Shown piece by piece: positions 16,054 through 23,774 of a DNA stretch of 64,000 nt; position 1 is the stretch's first letter; the number at the start of each line of letters is the position of its first letter. The stretch is from an uncultured Bacilli bacterium (GTDB lineage: Bacteria; Bacillota_I; Bacilli_A; RF39; UBA660). The position numbers and the translations under genes are program-made. The DNA is taken from assembly GCA_934098515.1 (NCBI GenBank), contig CAKOOK010000004.1:25991-89990 (forward strand), given 5' to 3'. Under the pieces are notes generated by a model that was given only the letters and a program-made list of their open reading frames with translations, searched no databases and had not been told where the DNA came from.

Positions 16054-17346
16054 ATGAACAAAAAACTTCCGATAATTTCTCTTTTTTTTATGAGTATAGT
16101 TAGCATAATGTATTGGGCATTTAAACCAAAGGACGAATTATATGAGGCTAAATGGAATGCGCCAGACACAACTTTAGCAATTACGATCAATGGTGAAATT
16201 AGTACAACATTTCCAACAACAGATATGTACACTGGAACAGTAGAATGTACTACAGGAACAGGTAAAGTAGAATGGAATGGTACTAAATGGATTCTTACAA
16301 CAAGTGGAATAACTAAAGGAAGCACTAAATGCAATGTTATTTTTAAGCAAACTTTTAATGGTGTAATATTAGCAAAGAATGAAGTAAAGACTCCGTTTAC
16401 AACACCAGGAGCAGCAGTATCTACTGCAAGTGAAGCATTACTTGCAGCTGCAGAAGATGATTATGGTACATCTTATTACTTTAGAGGTGCTGTAACAAAT
16501 AACTATGTAGAGTTTGCTAATAAATGCTGGAGAATAGTAAGAGTTAGTGGAGATGGTTCAGTAAAACTTATCTTACATAATGACAATACAACTGGAGTTG
16601 CTAATCCTTGTGATGCTGCAAATAATAGTGCTAGTGCAGCATTTGCAAGATACTCTGGTGAAACATATACAAGTGCATTTAACACAATTGTAAATGATAA
16701 TGCTTATGTAGGATTTAAGTATGGAACACCAGGTTCAAATACATATGAAGCTACACATGCAAATACCAATAAAAGTACAATACTAACTAATTTAGAAGTT
16801 TGGTATAATAAGAATCTTAAAACATATGAAAAAGTAATAGCTGATACTGTATGGTGTAATGATAAAACAAATGTGACTGATACATCTTTTGACCCATGGA
16901 ATTATAGTAGTTATAGTAATGTAACTGGTTTAGGATATGCTAAAAATATAACATATTATGGTGCTACCCAAAGACTAGTAAGTAAAAGTAATAGTGCTGG
17001 AGGCACTGGCCCAAGTTTGAAATGTAATGGAGAATTAAGTAAAATAAATTCAAAGGTAGGCTTAATAACAGCAGATGAACTAGCATTAGCAGGATATGCT
17101 TATGATTATTTTGAAAATACTACACCATATTTACAAGAAAATGCTACAGATGATTATTGGTGGTCCTTGTCGCCTGACAACTTCTTTGGTGGCTACGCTT
17201 ACGTTTGGTGCGTTGGCATCAGATATGGCGTCTTCAGAGTCGAATACGTGAACCACGCCTACGGGCTTCGTCCTTCGATTTCTCTTAAGTCGACGACCAA
17301 CGTAACCGGTGATGGAACCAGTGAAAATCCATACGTAGTAAAATAG
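16054..17346 (+). CDS. Variable surface protein with DGR-type C-terminus
   Basis: A 430-residue protein with an uncleaved signal or membrane anchor (MNKKLPIISLFFMSIVSIMYW). A spaced, Thr-rich region (about 30-120, possibly Ig-like) precedes a C-type-lectin-like module with CWRIVRVSGDGSVKLIL, SKVGLITADELALAGYAY and YWWSLSP. Residues 375-405 are the variable segment and RPSISLKS follows. The module resembles DUF6273/lectin-fold proteins used as targets by diversity-generating retroelements. The C-terminal 180 nt are GC-rich against an AT-rich gene body. Its paralogue ends at 218. Transcription starts from a slippage-prone promoter. The probable role is adhesion or ligand binding at the cell surface; the ligand is unknown. 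Confidence 0.8.
   Translation: MNKKLPIISLFFMSIVSIMYWAFKPKDELYEAKWNAPDTTLAITINGEISTTFPTTDMYTGTVECTTGTGKVEWNGTKWILTTSGITKGSTKCNVIFKQTFNGVILAKNEVKTPFTTPGAAVSTASEALLAAAEDDYGTSYYFRGAVTNNYVEFANKCWRIVRVSGDGSVKLILHNDNTTGVANPCDAANNSASAAFARYSGETYTSAFNTIVNDNAYVGFKYGTPGSNTYEATHANTNKSTILTNLEVWYNKNLKTYEKVIADTVWCNDKTNVTDTSFDPWNYSSYSNVTGLGYAKNITYYGATQRLVSKSNSAGGTGPSLKCNGELSKINSKVGLITADELALAGYAYDYFENTTPYLQENATDDYWWSLSPDNFFGGYAYVWCVGIRYGVFRVEYVNHAYGLRPSISLKSTTNVTGDGTSENPYVVK
17176..17268 (+). repeat. Candidate DGR variable repeat, copy 2
   Basis: The 31 codons after WWSLSP align gap-free with 48-140. Differing codons include atc/gac, ggc/aac, cgc/tac, ctc/tgc, ggc/atc, cgc/gtc and ggc/cac, all keeping the final C. 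Invariant codons (TTC, GCT, GTT TGG, GGC, TTC, GTG) are nearly free of adenine, as expected if only template adenines mutate. Template and reverse transcriptase are outside the window. Confidence 0.75.
17267..17312 (+). repeat. 46-nt conserved GC-rich segment after variable repeat, copy 2
   Basis: Identical base for base to 139-184, although the 93 nt just upstream differ at about 41 positions. A single mismatch follows, then GGAACCAGTGA again in both. It is a candidate initiation-of-mutagenic-homing sequence. Confidence 0.65.
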
Positions 17347-17355
17347 AATCACAAT

Positions 17356-17384
17356 TTGATAAAACTCCCTAAATATGCTATAAT
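17356..17384 (+). promoter_or_regulatory. Promoter of the kinase-like gene
   Basis: -35 TTGATA (17356-17361), a 17-nt spacer and -10 TATAAT (17379-17384) with an upstream TG (extended -10). It shows that the TTG codon at 17356 is part of the promoter and not a start codon. Confidence 0.8.
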
Positions 17385-17409
17385 TGTAGTAATTAAGGGG
17401 GTTTTTATT

Positions 17410-18318
17410 ATGGAGGTTATTAATTTATCTAGTAGGTCTTTTAAAGGGTTAAGGACTCTTGAATTACCTAATATTGTATATAATACTGAGGGTAAGATAT
17501 ATGTTTATGAGGATAAAGATAAGTGGAATAAGAGGATGCATTTAGTTAAGAGGCTATATATTAATAGTGGTCCTATATTTAGTAATAAGCTTGCGACTAT
17601 AAATTCTTTGGTTGATTATGAAGAACAGATTGATATGCCTGAACTTGTTTATCCTGAAAAGTTACTTACTGTAGGTAGAGAAATAGTTGGGTTTACTATG
17701 CCTTATGTTCCATCTACTAATTTAAAAGAAATATTAACTAGTTCTAAGACTCCTGCTGAAGTTAAGATTAAGTATTTAAAGGATATTGGTACTATTTTAG
17801 AGAAGATGGAAGAGGTTCGTAAGTATGCTGATCTTGAGGATTTTTATTTAAATGATTTACATGAGGGAAATTTTATAGTAGATGAAGAAGGTACTTTAAG
17901 AGTAATTGATTTAGATTCTTGTAAGATTGCTGGTAATATGCCATTTTGTTCTAAGTATTTATCTAGAATGAATCCTTCTATTAGTAATCTTCCTGGTAAA
18001 TATAAGTTAAGTAATTTTAGATGTTCTGGAGATATTATTCCTAATAAAGATACTGATTTGTATTGTTATATAATTACAGTTTTAAATACACTTTTTGGTA
18101 GAGAAACACATAGATTACCTCTTGAGACTTTTTATGATTATTTAGAGTATTTAAGAAGGATTGGTGTATCTACTGAACTTATTGATATAATTTCTGATAT
18201 TTATTCAAATAAACCTAATACTAATCCTATGGAATTATTGGATGGGTTAGAGCCAGTATTTTATAAGTGTCATGAAAGTGTGTTTAAGAGTTTGACGAAG
18301 CAAAGAAGATGCCAATAG
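17410..18318 (+). CDS. Protein-kinase-like (APH/Bud32-type fold) protein
   Basis: A 302-residue soluble protein. The segment NDLHEGNFIVDEEGTLRVIDLDSCKI (about 150-175) matches the catalytic HGDLHPGN...IDFD pattern of aminoglycoside/choline kinase-like folds, with catalytic Asp, Asn and the metal-binding DLD kept. A glycine-rich loop is not evident. KRLYI near residue 50 could supply the ATP-binding Lys. The start ATG 17410 follows AAGGGGG at 17395-17401. Substrate unknown; it is the only gene in its transcript, which ends at a hairpin over its stop. Confidence 0.55.
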   Translation: MEVINLSSRSFKGLRTLELPNIVYNTEGKIYVYEDKDKWNKRMHLVKRLYINSGPIFSNKLATINSLVDYEEQIDMPELVYPEKLLTVGREIVGFTMPYVPSTNLKEILTSSKTPAEVKIKYLKDIGTILEKMEEVRKYADLEDFYLNDLHEGNFIVDEEGTLRVIDLDSCKIAGNMPFCSKYLSRMNPSISNLPGKYKLSNFRCSGDIIPNKDTDLYCYIITVLNTLFGRETHRLPLETFYDYLEYLRRIGVSTELIDIISDIYSNKPNTNPMELLDGLEPVFYKCHESVFKSLTKQRRCQ

Positions 18319-18329
18319 TGGCATTTTTT
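18309..18329 (+). terminator. Rho-independent terminator
   Basis: ATGCCA (18309-18314) pairs with TGGCAT (18319-18324) around ATAG, followed by six T. It overlaps the kinase-like gene's stop codon. Confidence 0.85.
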
Positions 18330-18331
18330 CG

Positions 18332-18383
18332 TTTGCAAAACTTGTCAAAAAAAAGAAGTTTTGCAAATAGACTTGCAAAACTT
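18332..18383 (+). promoter_or_regulatory. Three TTGCAAAACTT boxes, operator-like
   Basis: TTTGCAAAACTT (18332-18343) and its perfect inverse AAGTTTTGCAAA (18356-18367) are 12 nt apart. A third copy in direct orientation (18373-18383) touches the -35 box of the promoter at 18382-18410. The layout suggests repressor sites. Nothing else is seen in this gap. Confidence 0.6.
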
Positions 18384-18410
18384 TACAAAAATATTTTTTT
18401 GTGTTATTAT
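18382..18410 (+). promoter_or_regulatory. Promoter of the AAA ATPase gene
   Basis: -35 TTTACA (18382-18387), a 17-nt spacer and -10 TATTAT (18405-18410) preceded by TG. The start site would lie about 10 nt before ATG 18428. Confidence 0.65.
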
Positions 18411-18427
18411 AAATTTGGTGATGAAAT

Positions 18428-19633
18428 ATGGTAATAAGAGAAGATTATTTAAAAAAAATGATTGATGCAAAAGATACTGATTTTATTAAGGTAGTAACTG
18501 GTGTTAGAAGAAGCGGAAAGTCAACACTATTATTAATGTTTAGAGATTATTTACTGAATAATGGTATAAGTGAAAATAATATTATACATATGAATTTTGA
18601 ATCTGGTATATATGATGAAATTAATGATTACAAAAAATTATATAATTATGTAAAAGATAAAATAGATAAAAAAAAGACGTATTTATTGCTTGATGAAATA
18701 CAAAATGTTGATAAATGGGAGAAAGCAATAAATTCATTTAAAGTCGATTTTGATATTGATATTTATATAACTGGTTCAAATGCGTATTTATTATCAAGTG
18801 AGTTATCTACTTTGCTATCAGGTAGATACATAGAAATAAAAATGTATCCATTATCTTTTAAGGAATTTTTAATTTTTAATGAATATACTCATACTAATTT
18901 AGAAGAAAAATTTAACGAATATTTAAAGTATGGTGGTTTACCTGCAGTAACATTGATAAAAGGCAATGACGAACTGGTTTTATCTTACCTAAGTGGAATT
19001 TATAATACAATTGTAAAAAAAGATATAATAGATAGAAATAATATAAAAGATTCAGTGCTTTTAGAAAATATAATAAAATATATATCTAACAATATAGGAA
19101 GTCCTGTTTCTTCTACAAAAATTAGTGATTATTTAAACAGTAATAAAATAGTTGATAAATCAAATCATCAAACTATTGATAATTATTTAAGTATGTTAGA
19201 AAAGTCTTTCATAATGTATAAAGCAGATCGAACTGATATAAAGAATAAATCTATTTTAAAAACACTTGGCAAATATTATATTTCTGATTTAGGAATAAGA
19301 AATATAATATTAGGTTTTAGAAATATAAATGAGGGACATTTACTTGAAAATGTTATTTATTTAGAATTATTAAGAAGAGGATATAAAGTTAATATTGGTA
19401 AATTCGATGAATATGAAGTTGATTTTGTTGCTGAAAATCCAACTAGCGTGAAGTATTATCAAGTTACCCAAAGCTTAATAAATGAAGATGTTAAAACAAG
19501 GGAATTAAGAAGTTTGGAAAGCATATCAGATAATTATGAAAAAATTATTTTAACAATGGATAAGTCTATTAATAATGATATTAACGGAATAAAAATTGTT
19601 AATATAATAGATTGGTTATTAAAAGAAAATTAA
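18428..19633 (+). CDS. AAA ATPase of the AAA_14/DUF4143 family
   Basis: A 401-residue cytoplasmic ATPase with an N-terminal P-loop domain (TGVRRSGKST near residues 22-31, Walker B YLLLDEIQNVDKWE, sensor YITGSNAYLLS with LSGRYIEIKMYPLSFKEF). A C-terminal DUF4143 domain holds a nuclease-fold-like EVDFVAE and KYYQVTQS stretch. The family is common, often in variable copy number in gut bacteria, and its role is unknown; toxin-antitoxin or stress functions have been suggested. Codon use is more AT-rich than in neighbours, which hints at recent acquisition. Confidence 0.85.
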   Translation: MVIREDYLKKMIDAKDTDFIKVVTGVRRSGKSTLLLMFRDYLLNNGISENNIIHMNFESGIYDEINDYKKLYNYVKDKIDKKKTYLLLDEIQNVDKWEKAINSFKVDFDIDIYITGSNAYLLSSELSTLLSGRYIEIKMYPLSFKEFLIFNEYTHTNLEEKFNEYLKYGGLPAVTLIKGNDELVLSYLSGIYNTIVKKDIIDRNNIKDSVLLENIIKYISNNIGSPVSSTKISDYLNSNKIVDKSNHQTIDNYLSMLEKSFIMYKADRTDIKNKSILKTLGKYYISDLGIRNIILGFRNINEGHLLENVIYLELLRRGYKVNIGKFDEYEVDFVAENPTSVKYYQVTQSLINEDVKTRELRSLESISDNYEKIILTMDKSINNDINGIKIVNIIDWLLKEN

Positions 19634-19651
19634 TAAAGCAACATAAAATAT

Positions 19652-19676
19652 AAGGTGTTTTGATTAACATCTTTTT
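19652..19676 (+). terminator. Probable terminator after the AAA ATPase gene
   Basis: AGGTGTT (19652-19658) pairs with AACATCT (19665-19671, one G-T pair), followed by a T run. Confidence 0.55.
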
Positions 19677-19779
19677 TATTATTAGTATTTTTTTAAGATT
19701 TTTAAGTGTCTTTTGATCTTCAATTTATTGAAAAAAGAGTACTCTCGTGCTAAAATACTGACAAGGGAAGAGTGATATT

Positions 19780-21099
19780 ATGAAAAATAAAGTTGAACCT
19801 AAAACATTATCTGGTTTTATGGAGTTAATGCCACAAGATCAAATACTTTTTAGTAATATTAAAAGAACTATTGAAGAGGTATATGCTAGTTATGGTTATT
19901 ATGAACTAGATACTCCTATTATTGAGTCTTCTGAAGTTTTGCTTGCTAAAGCTGGAGGAGAAACGGAAAAACAAATTTATCGTTTTCAAAAGGGAGACAG
20001 TGACTTATCTTTAAGATTTGATTTAACTGTGCCACTTGCTAAGTATGTTGCTGCTAGATATAATGAGCTTACTTTTCCATTTAAGAGATATCAAATTGGA
20101 AAGGTATATCGTGGAGAGCGTGCTCAAAAGGGAAGATTTAGAGAGTTTTATCAGTGTGATATAGATGTTATTGGTAATGAGTCTTTATCACTTATGTATG
20201 ATGTTGAAATTCCAAGTGTTATTTATGATATTTTTAAGAAATTAAATTTTGGTAAGTTTCAAATTCAAATTAATAATCGTAAACTTTTATCTGGATTTTT
20301 TGATGCTTTAGAGCTTAATGATTTAGTATCTGATATTTTAAGAGTTATTGATAAGATTGATAAGATTGGTTTAGATGCAGTTAAGGATGAGTTAAGATTA
20401 CTTGATATTGCTGATGATAAGATTGGAAAAATAGCTGAGTTTATTTTAATTGAAGGAACTACTGAAGAAAAATTAGAAAAATTAGAAAATTTAGGTATTC
20501 AAAATGATACATTTAAGGAGGGATTAGAAGAATTAAAGTTTGTTATTGAAGGACTTAAGTGTATGAATGTTGATAGTGATTATTATACTATTAATTTAAC
20601 TATTGCTAGAGGCCTAGATTATTATACTGGAACTGTTTATGAGACTAAACTTGTTGATTATCCTTCTATTGGTAGTGTATGTTCTGGTGGTAGATATGAA
20701 GATTTAGCTGGTTACTATACAGATCAAAAGCTTCCTGGTGTAGGTATTTCAATTGGTTTAACTAGATTATTCTATCAGTTAAAGGAAGCAGGAATTATTA
20801 CAAGTAGTGAAGTATCAGCATCAGATGTAGCAATTTTACCAATGACGATGAATTATGCTTATATTTGTAATGTTTTAAATAAAGTTAAGGGCGAAGGCTT
20901 AAAAGCAGAGGTAGTATACTTAAATAAGTTTAAACAATTAATGAGATTTGCAGATAAGAATAATATTCCTTATGTAATTATTATTGGTGATGATGAGATT
21001 AATAATAATGAAATAGCGATTAAGGATATGGCTACAGGAGAGCAAACTAAACTTAAACTAGATGATATTTCTAAAATTAAAGAAATTGTTAAAAGATAG
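19780..21099 (+). CDS. hisS: Histidyl-tRNA synthetase
   Basis: Class II synthetase that charges tRNA-His, 439 residues. Motif 1 lies in the region ending ELDTPIIE, motif 2 in FPFKRYQIGKVYRGERAQKGRFREFYQCDID, the histidine-binding ARGLDYYTGTVYE near residues 270-285, and motif 3 in GVGISIGLTRLF. A C-terminal anticodon-binding domain closes it. GGGAAGAG precedes ATG 19780. The next operon begins with a truncated relative of this protein. Confidence 0.95.
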   Translation: MKNKVEPKTLSGFMELMPQDQILFSNIKRTIEEVYASYGYYELDTPIIESSEVLLAKAGGETEKQIYRFQKGDSDLSLRFDLTVPLAKYVAARYNELTFPFKRYQIGKVYRGERAQKGRFREFYQCDIDVIGNESLSLMYDVEIPSVIYDIFKKLNFGKFQIQINNRKLLSGFFDALELNDLVSDILRVIDKIDKIGLDAVKDELRLLDIADDKIGKIAEFILIEGTTEEKLEKLENLGIQNDTFKEGLEELKFVIEGLKCMNVDSDYYTINLTIARGLDYYTGTVYETKLVDYPSIGSVCSGGRYEDLAGYYTDQKLPGVGISIGLTRLFYQLKEAGIITSSEVSASDVAILPMTMNYAYICNVLNKVKGEGLKAEVVYLNKFKQLMRFADKNNIPYVIIIGDDEINNNEIAIKDMATGEQTKLKLDDISKIKEIVKR

Positions 21100-21100
21100 T

Positions 21101-21129
21101 TTGACATTATAAAAAAACTAACGTAAAAT
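21101..21129 (+). promoter_or_regulatory. Promoter of the T-box operon
   Basis: Consensus -35 TTGACA (21101-21106), 17-nt spacer, -10 TAAAAT (21124-21129), 2 nt after the hisS stop. Transcription would begin near 21136, at the start of the T-box leader. Confidence 0.8.
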
Positions 21130-21135
21130 ATAAAT

Positions 21136-21340
21136 AGATTTTTGTTAAAAGACTATTATTACAAGGTTATATTTAAGAGAGGGCTAGATGGTGTAAATGC
21201 CTAATATATAGTAATAATGGAACACTTTGTTAAATAACAAAACGCTAGAAAAGCGATAAAATTATAAGACTGCACTAAGTGAAGTAAGGTGGTACCGCGG
21301 ATATGTTTCGCCCTTACGTAATTAGTGCTTTTATTTTTTA
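21136..21340 (+). ncRNA. T-box riboswitch, probably asparagine
   Basis: Stem I base: CTATTATTAC (21153-21162) pairs with GTAATAATGG (21211-21220). The T-box sequence AAGGTGGTACCGCGG is at 21286-21300. The terminator uses GCACTAA (21272-21278) and TTAGTGC (21322-21328) with a T-rich tail; the T-box bases are within it, so pairing with uncharged tRNA would open it. The specifier codon was not resolved by eye. Asn is inferred because asnS and gatCAB follow. Confidence 0.9.
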
Positions 21341-21352
21341 GAAAGGATTGTT

Positions 21353-22069
21353 ATGGAAGAGATTATAATTGAAAATAAAAAGAGGGAGTATGTTGCAGAT
21401 ATTATTAAGTCTATCTGTGAAAAGTATAGATTTAATAAAGTTAATAATGATGAACTTAGTAAGGTTACTGGTAAGGTTTATAGTTTGGATAGTAAGCTTA
21501 TTATAAAAAGTGATAGTGATATTTTAATTAAAGATGCTGAAGTAATTAGTTTAGTGTATCAAATATTTAATCTTTTAAATGTAGATGCACTCATTAAGAT
21601 TAATATAAGCGATTCTAAATATGATAAGTTAAAAGAGTATCTTGATCTTTTAGAGATTAACTTTGAAATTGATGATAAGATAAAGACTGATGAGTATGCT
21701 TATGAAGTATACTCTAATGATATTAAATTAGGTGAAGGTAATAGTAAGATAGAAGTTAAGATTGATTTAGAGAAAACTATTAAAGAAATAGAAGATAATG
21801 GTACTAATATTCCAGTAGAAGAAAATATAGATGTTTTATTTACAGCAACAAGTGAGAATGAATTAGAGACAGCGTCTTATTTAATGCAGAATTTAAGACT
21901 TAATGGATTTATTACTGAAATAGGTGATAAGTTAAGTGCTAAGTTTAATATTATTTTGAAAGATAAAGATTTAGAACATAATGAAGTTATTATTAAGGAT
22001 AATGTAACTGGGGAAGAGACTAAGTCTAATATAAATGATATAGCAGAATATCTAGAGATGAATATATAG
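21353..22069 (+). CDS. Truncated HisS-like orphan protein
   Basis: A 238-residue protein directly behind the T-box. Its C-terminus NEVIIKDNVTGEETKSNINDIAEYLE mirrors NEIAIKDMATGEQTKLKLDDISKIKE of the HisS encoded just upstream. The N-terminus (KREYVADIIKSICEKYRFNK) recalls the HisS start. The class II motifs 1, 2 and 3 and the ARGLDYY histidine loop are absent, so it cannot be a synthetase. GAAAGGA precedes ATG 21353. It might bind tRNA or another synthetase through the anticodon-domain fold; this is inference from position before asnS. Confidence 0.55.
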   Translation: MEEIIIENKKREYVADIIKSICEKYRFNKVNNDELSKVTGKVYSLDSKLIIKSDSDILIKDAEVISLVYQIFNLLNVDALIKINISDSKYDKLKEYLDLLEINFEIDDKIKTDEYAYEVYSNDIKLGEGNSKIEVKIDLEKTIKEIEDNGTNIPVEENIDVLFTATSENELETASYLMQNLRLNGFITEIGDKLSAKFNIILKDKDLEHNEVIIKDNVTGEETKSNINDIAEYLEMNI

Positions 22070-22083
22070 AAAGAGGGATAGAG

Positions 22084-23469
22084 ATGAAACTAGATGTAAA
22101 AGATTTATATGATGGTATAAAGGATTATATGGATAAGGAGGTAACACTTCAAGGATGGATTAAGAATCATCGTAAGCAAAAGGAATTTGGATTTATTGAT
22201 TTTTCTGATGGTACAAGTTTTAAGCATGTGCAGTTAGTTTATGATAATAGTTTAGAAGAGTTCGATGAGATAGCAAAACTTCATATTGGATGTGCAATTA
22301 CAGTTACTGGAACAATTATTAAATCAGAAGGTGCTGGGCAAGATTTTGAGTTAAAGGTTAAATCTATTAAGTTAGAAGGAGACTGTCCAGAAGATTATCC
22401 AATACAGCCAAAGAGACACTCTAATGAGTTTTTAAGGGAGATGGCTTATTTAAGACCTAGAACAAATTTATTTAATGCGGTGTTTAGAGTTAGAAGTGTG
22501 GCAGCGTATGCTATTCATAATTATTTTCAAAGTCGTAACTATATATATGTTCATACGCCACTTTTAACTACTGCTGATTGTGAAGGAAGCGATCAGATGT
22601 TTAAGGTAACAACACTTAATTTAAATAATTTACCACTTACTGAAGATAAACGTGTAGATATGTCTAAAGATTTATTTGGTAAGCTTGCTTTTATTACAGG
22701 ATCTGGTCAGTTACATGGTGAAGCATTTGCTATGGCTTATAAGAAGATTTATACTTTTGGGCCTACTTTTAGAACAGAAAATTCAAATACAAAAACCCAT
22801 GCTAATGAGTTCTGGATGATTGAGCCAGAGATAGCATTCTGTGATTTAGCTGGACTTATGGATATTGAAGAAGAAATGCTTAAGTATATTGTGTTTTATG
22901 TTTTAGAGAGATGTTCTGATGAGATTGATTTCTTTGATAAGTTTGTGAGTAAAGGTTTGAGAGAAAAACTAGAAAAGTTAGTGTCTTCACATTTTACAAG
23001 AATTACACATCATGAAGCAGTTGATATTTTACTTAAGGCTGATAAGAAGTGGGAGTTTACTCCTTCATATGAGGATGATATTGCTAAGGAACATGAGAAG
23101 TATATTACTGAATACTTTAATGGTCCAGTATTTATTACTGATTGGCCTAAGGATATTAAGGCTTGGTATATGAAAGTTAATGAAGATGGTAAGACTGTTG
23201 CTGCTGTTGATTTAGAGGTTCCTGGTGCTGGAGAACTTATGGGAGGCTCTCAAAGAGAAACTAACCTTGCTATATTAGAAGAGAGAATGAACGAGCTTGG
23301 TGTTGATAAGAGTGCTGTTGATTGGTATGTTAATTTGCGTAAGTTTGGTGGCTGTTATCACTCTGGGTTTGGGATGGGATTTGAAAGATTAGTTATTTAT
23401 TTAACTGGTGTTGAAAATATTCGTGATGTTATACCATTTCCAAGAACACCTGGTAACTGTGAATTTTAA
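22084..23469 (+). CDS. asnS: Asparaginyl-tRNA synthetase
   Basis: Class IIb synthetase, 461 residues. An N-terminal OB-fold anticodon domain (VTLQGWIKNHRKQKEFGFIDFSDGT) precedes the catalytic core with FGPTFRTENSNTKTHANEFWMIEPE (motif 2) and GFGMGFERLVIYLTG (motif 3). Absence of the AspRS-type insert fits AsnRS. AGAGGGATAGAG precedes ATG 22084. With asnS present, the downstream GatCAB is needed mainly for Gln-tRNA. Confidence 0.94.
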   Translation: MKLDVKDLYDGIKDYMDKEVTLQGWIKNHRKQKEFGFIDFSDGTSFKHVQLVYDNSLEEFDEIAKLHIGCAITVTGTIIKSEGAGQDFELKVKSIKLEGDCPEDYPIQPKRHSNEFLREMAYLRPRTNLFNAVFRVRSVAAYAIHNYFQSRNYIYVHTPLLTTADCEGSDQMFKVTTLNLNNLPLTEDKRVDMSKDLFGKLAFITGSGQLHGEAFAMAYKKIYTFGPTFRTENSNTKTHANEFWMIEPEIAFCDLAGLMDIEEEMLKYIVFYVLERCSDEIDFFDKFVSKGLREKLEKLVSSHFTRITHHEAVDILLKADKKWEFTPSYEDDIAKEHEKYITEYFNGPVFITDWPKDIKAWYMKVNEDGKTVAAVDLEVPGAGELMGGSQRETNLAILEERMNELGVDKSAVDWYVNLRKFGGCYHSGFGMGFERLVIYLTGVENIRDVIPFPRTPGNCEF

Positions 23470-23477
23470 GGAGGATT

Positions 23478-23774
23478 ATGAAGGAGTTTACTGAAGAGGA
23501 GATAATTTCTTATGCTGATAAGTTACTTATTGGTTTATCCAGTGAGGAGAGTTTGTCTATTAAGGAAGAGTTTAAGTTTATAGATAAGAATATTGATAAG
23601 ATTAATGAGATACCTAATTTAGCTAGTATTAAGCCAGCTACTAGTCCTTTTAATTTATATGAAGGAACGCTTCGCGAGGATGTTGCAGAAGAAAGTGTAG
23701 ATATTGATGACTTACTTAGAAATACTGGTGAAGTTGATGGAAGAGAAGTAAAGGTTCCAAAGGTGGTAGAGTAA
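23478..23774 (+). CDS. gatC: Asp/Glu-tRNA amidotransferase subunit C
   Basis: A 98-residue subunit that stabilises GatA and wraps the complex. The N-terminal part (FTEEEIISYADKLLIGLSSEE) and C-terminal LREDVAEESVDIDDLLRNTGEVDGREVKVPKVVE fit the family. TAAGGAGG precedes ATG 23478. It ends in a TAATG overlap with gatA. Confidence 0.9.
   Translation: MKEFTEEEIISYADKLLIGLSSEESLSIKEEFKFIDKNIDKINEIPNLASIKPATSPFNLYEGTLREDVAEESVDIDDLLRNTGEVDGREVKVPKVVE

Noticed and set aside
17356..17409. TTG 17356 as start of the kinase-like gene
   Set aside because: TTGATA there forms a -35 box with a perfectly spaced extended -10, and AAGGGGG before ATG 17410 is a clear ribosome site.
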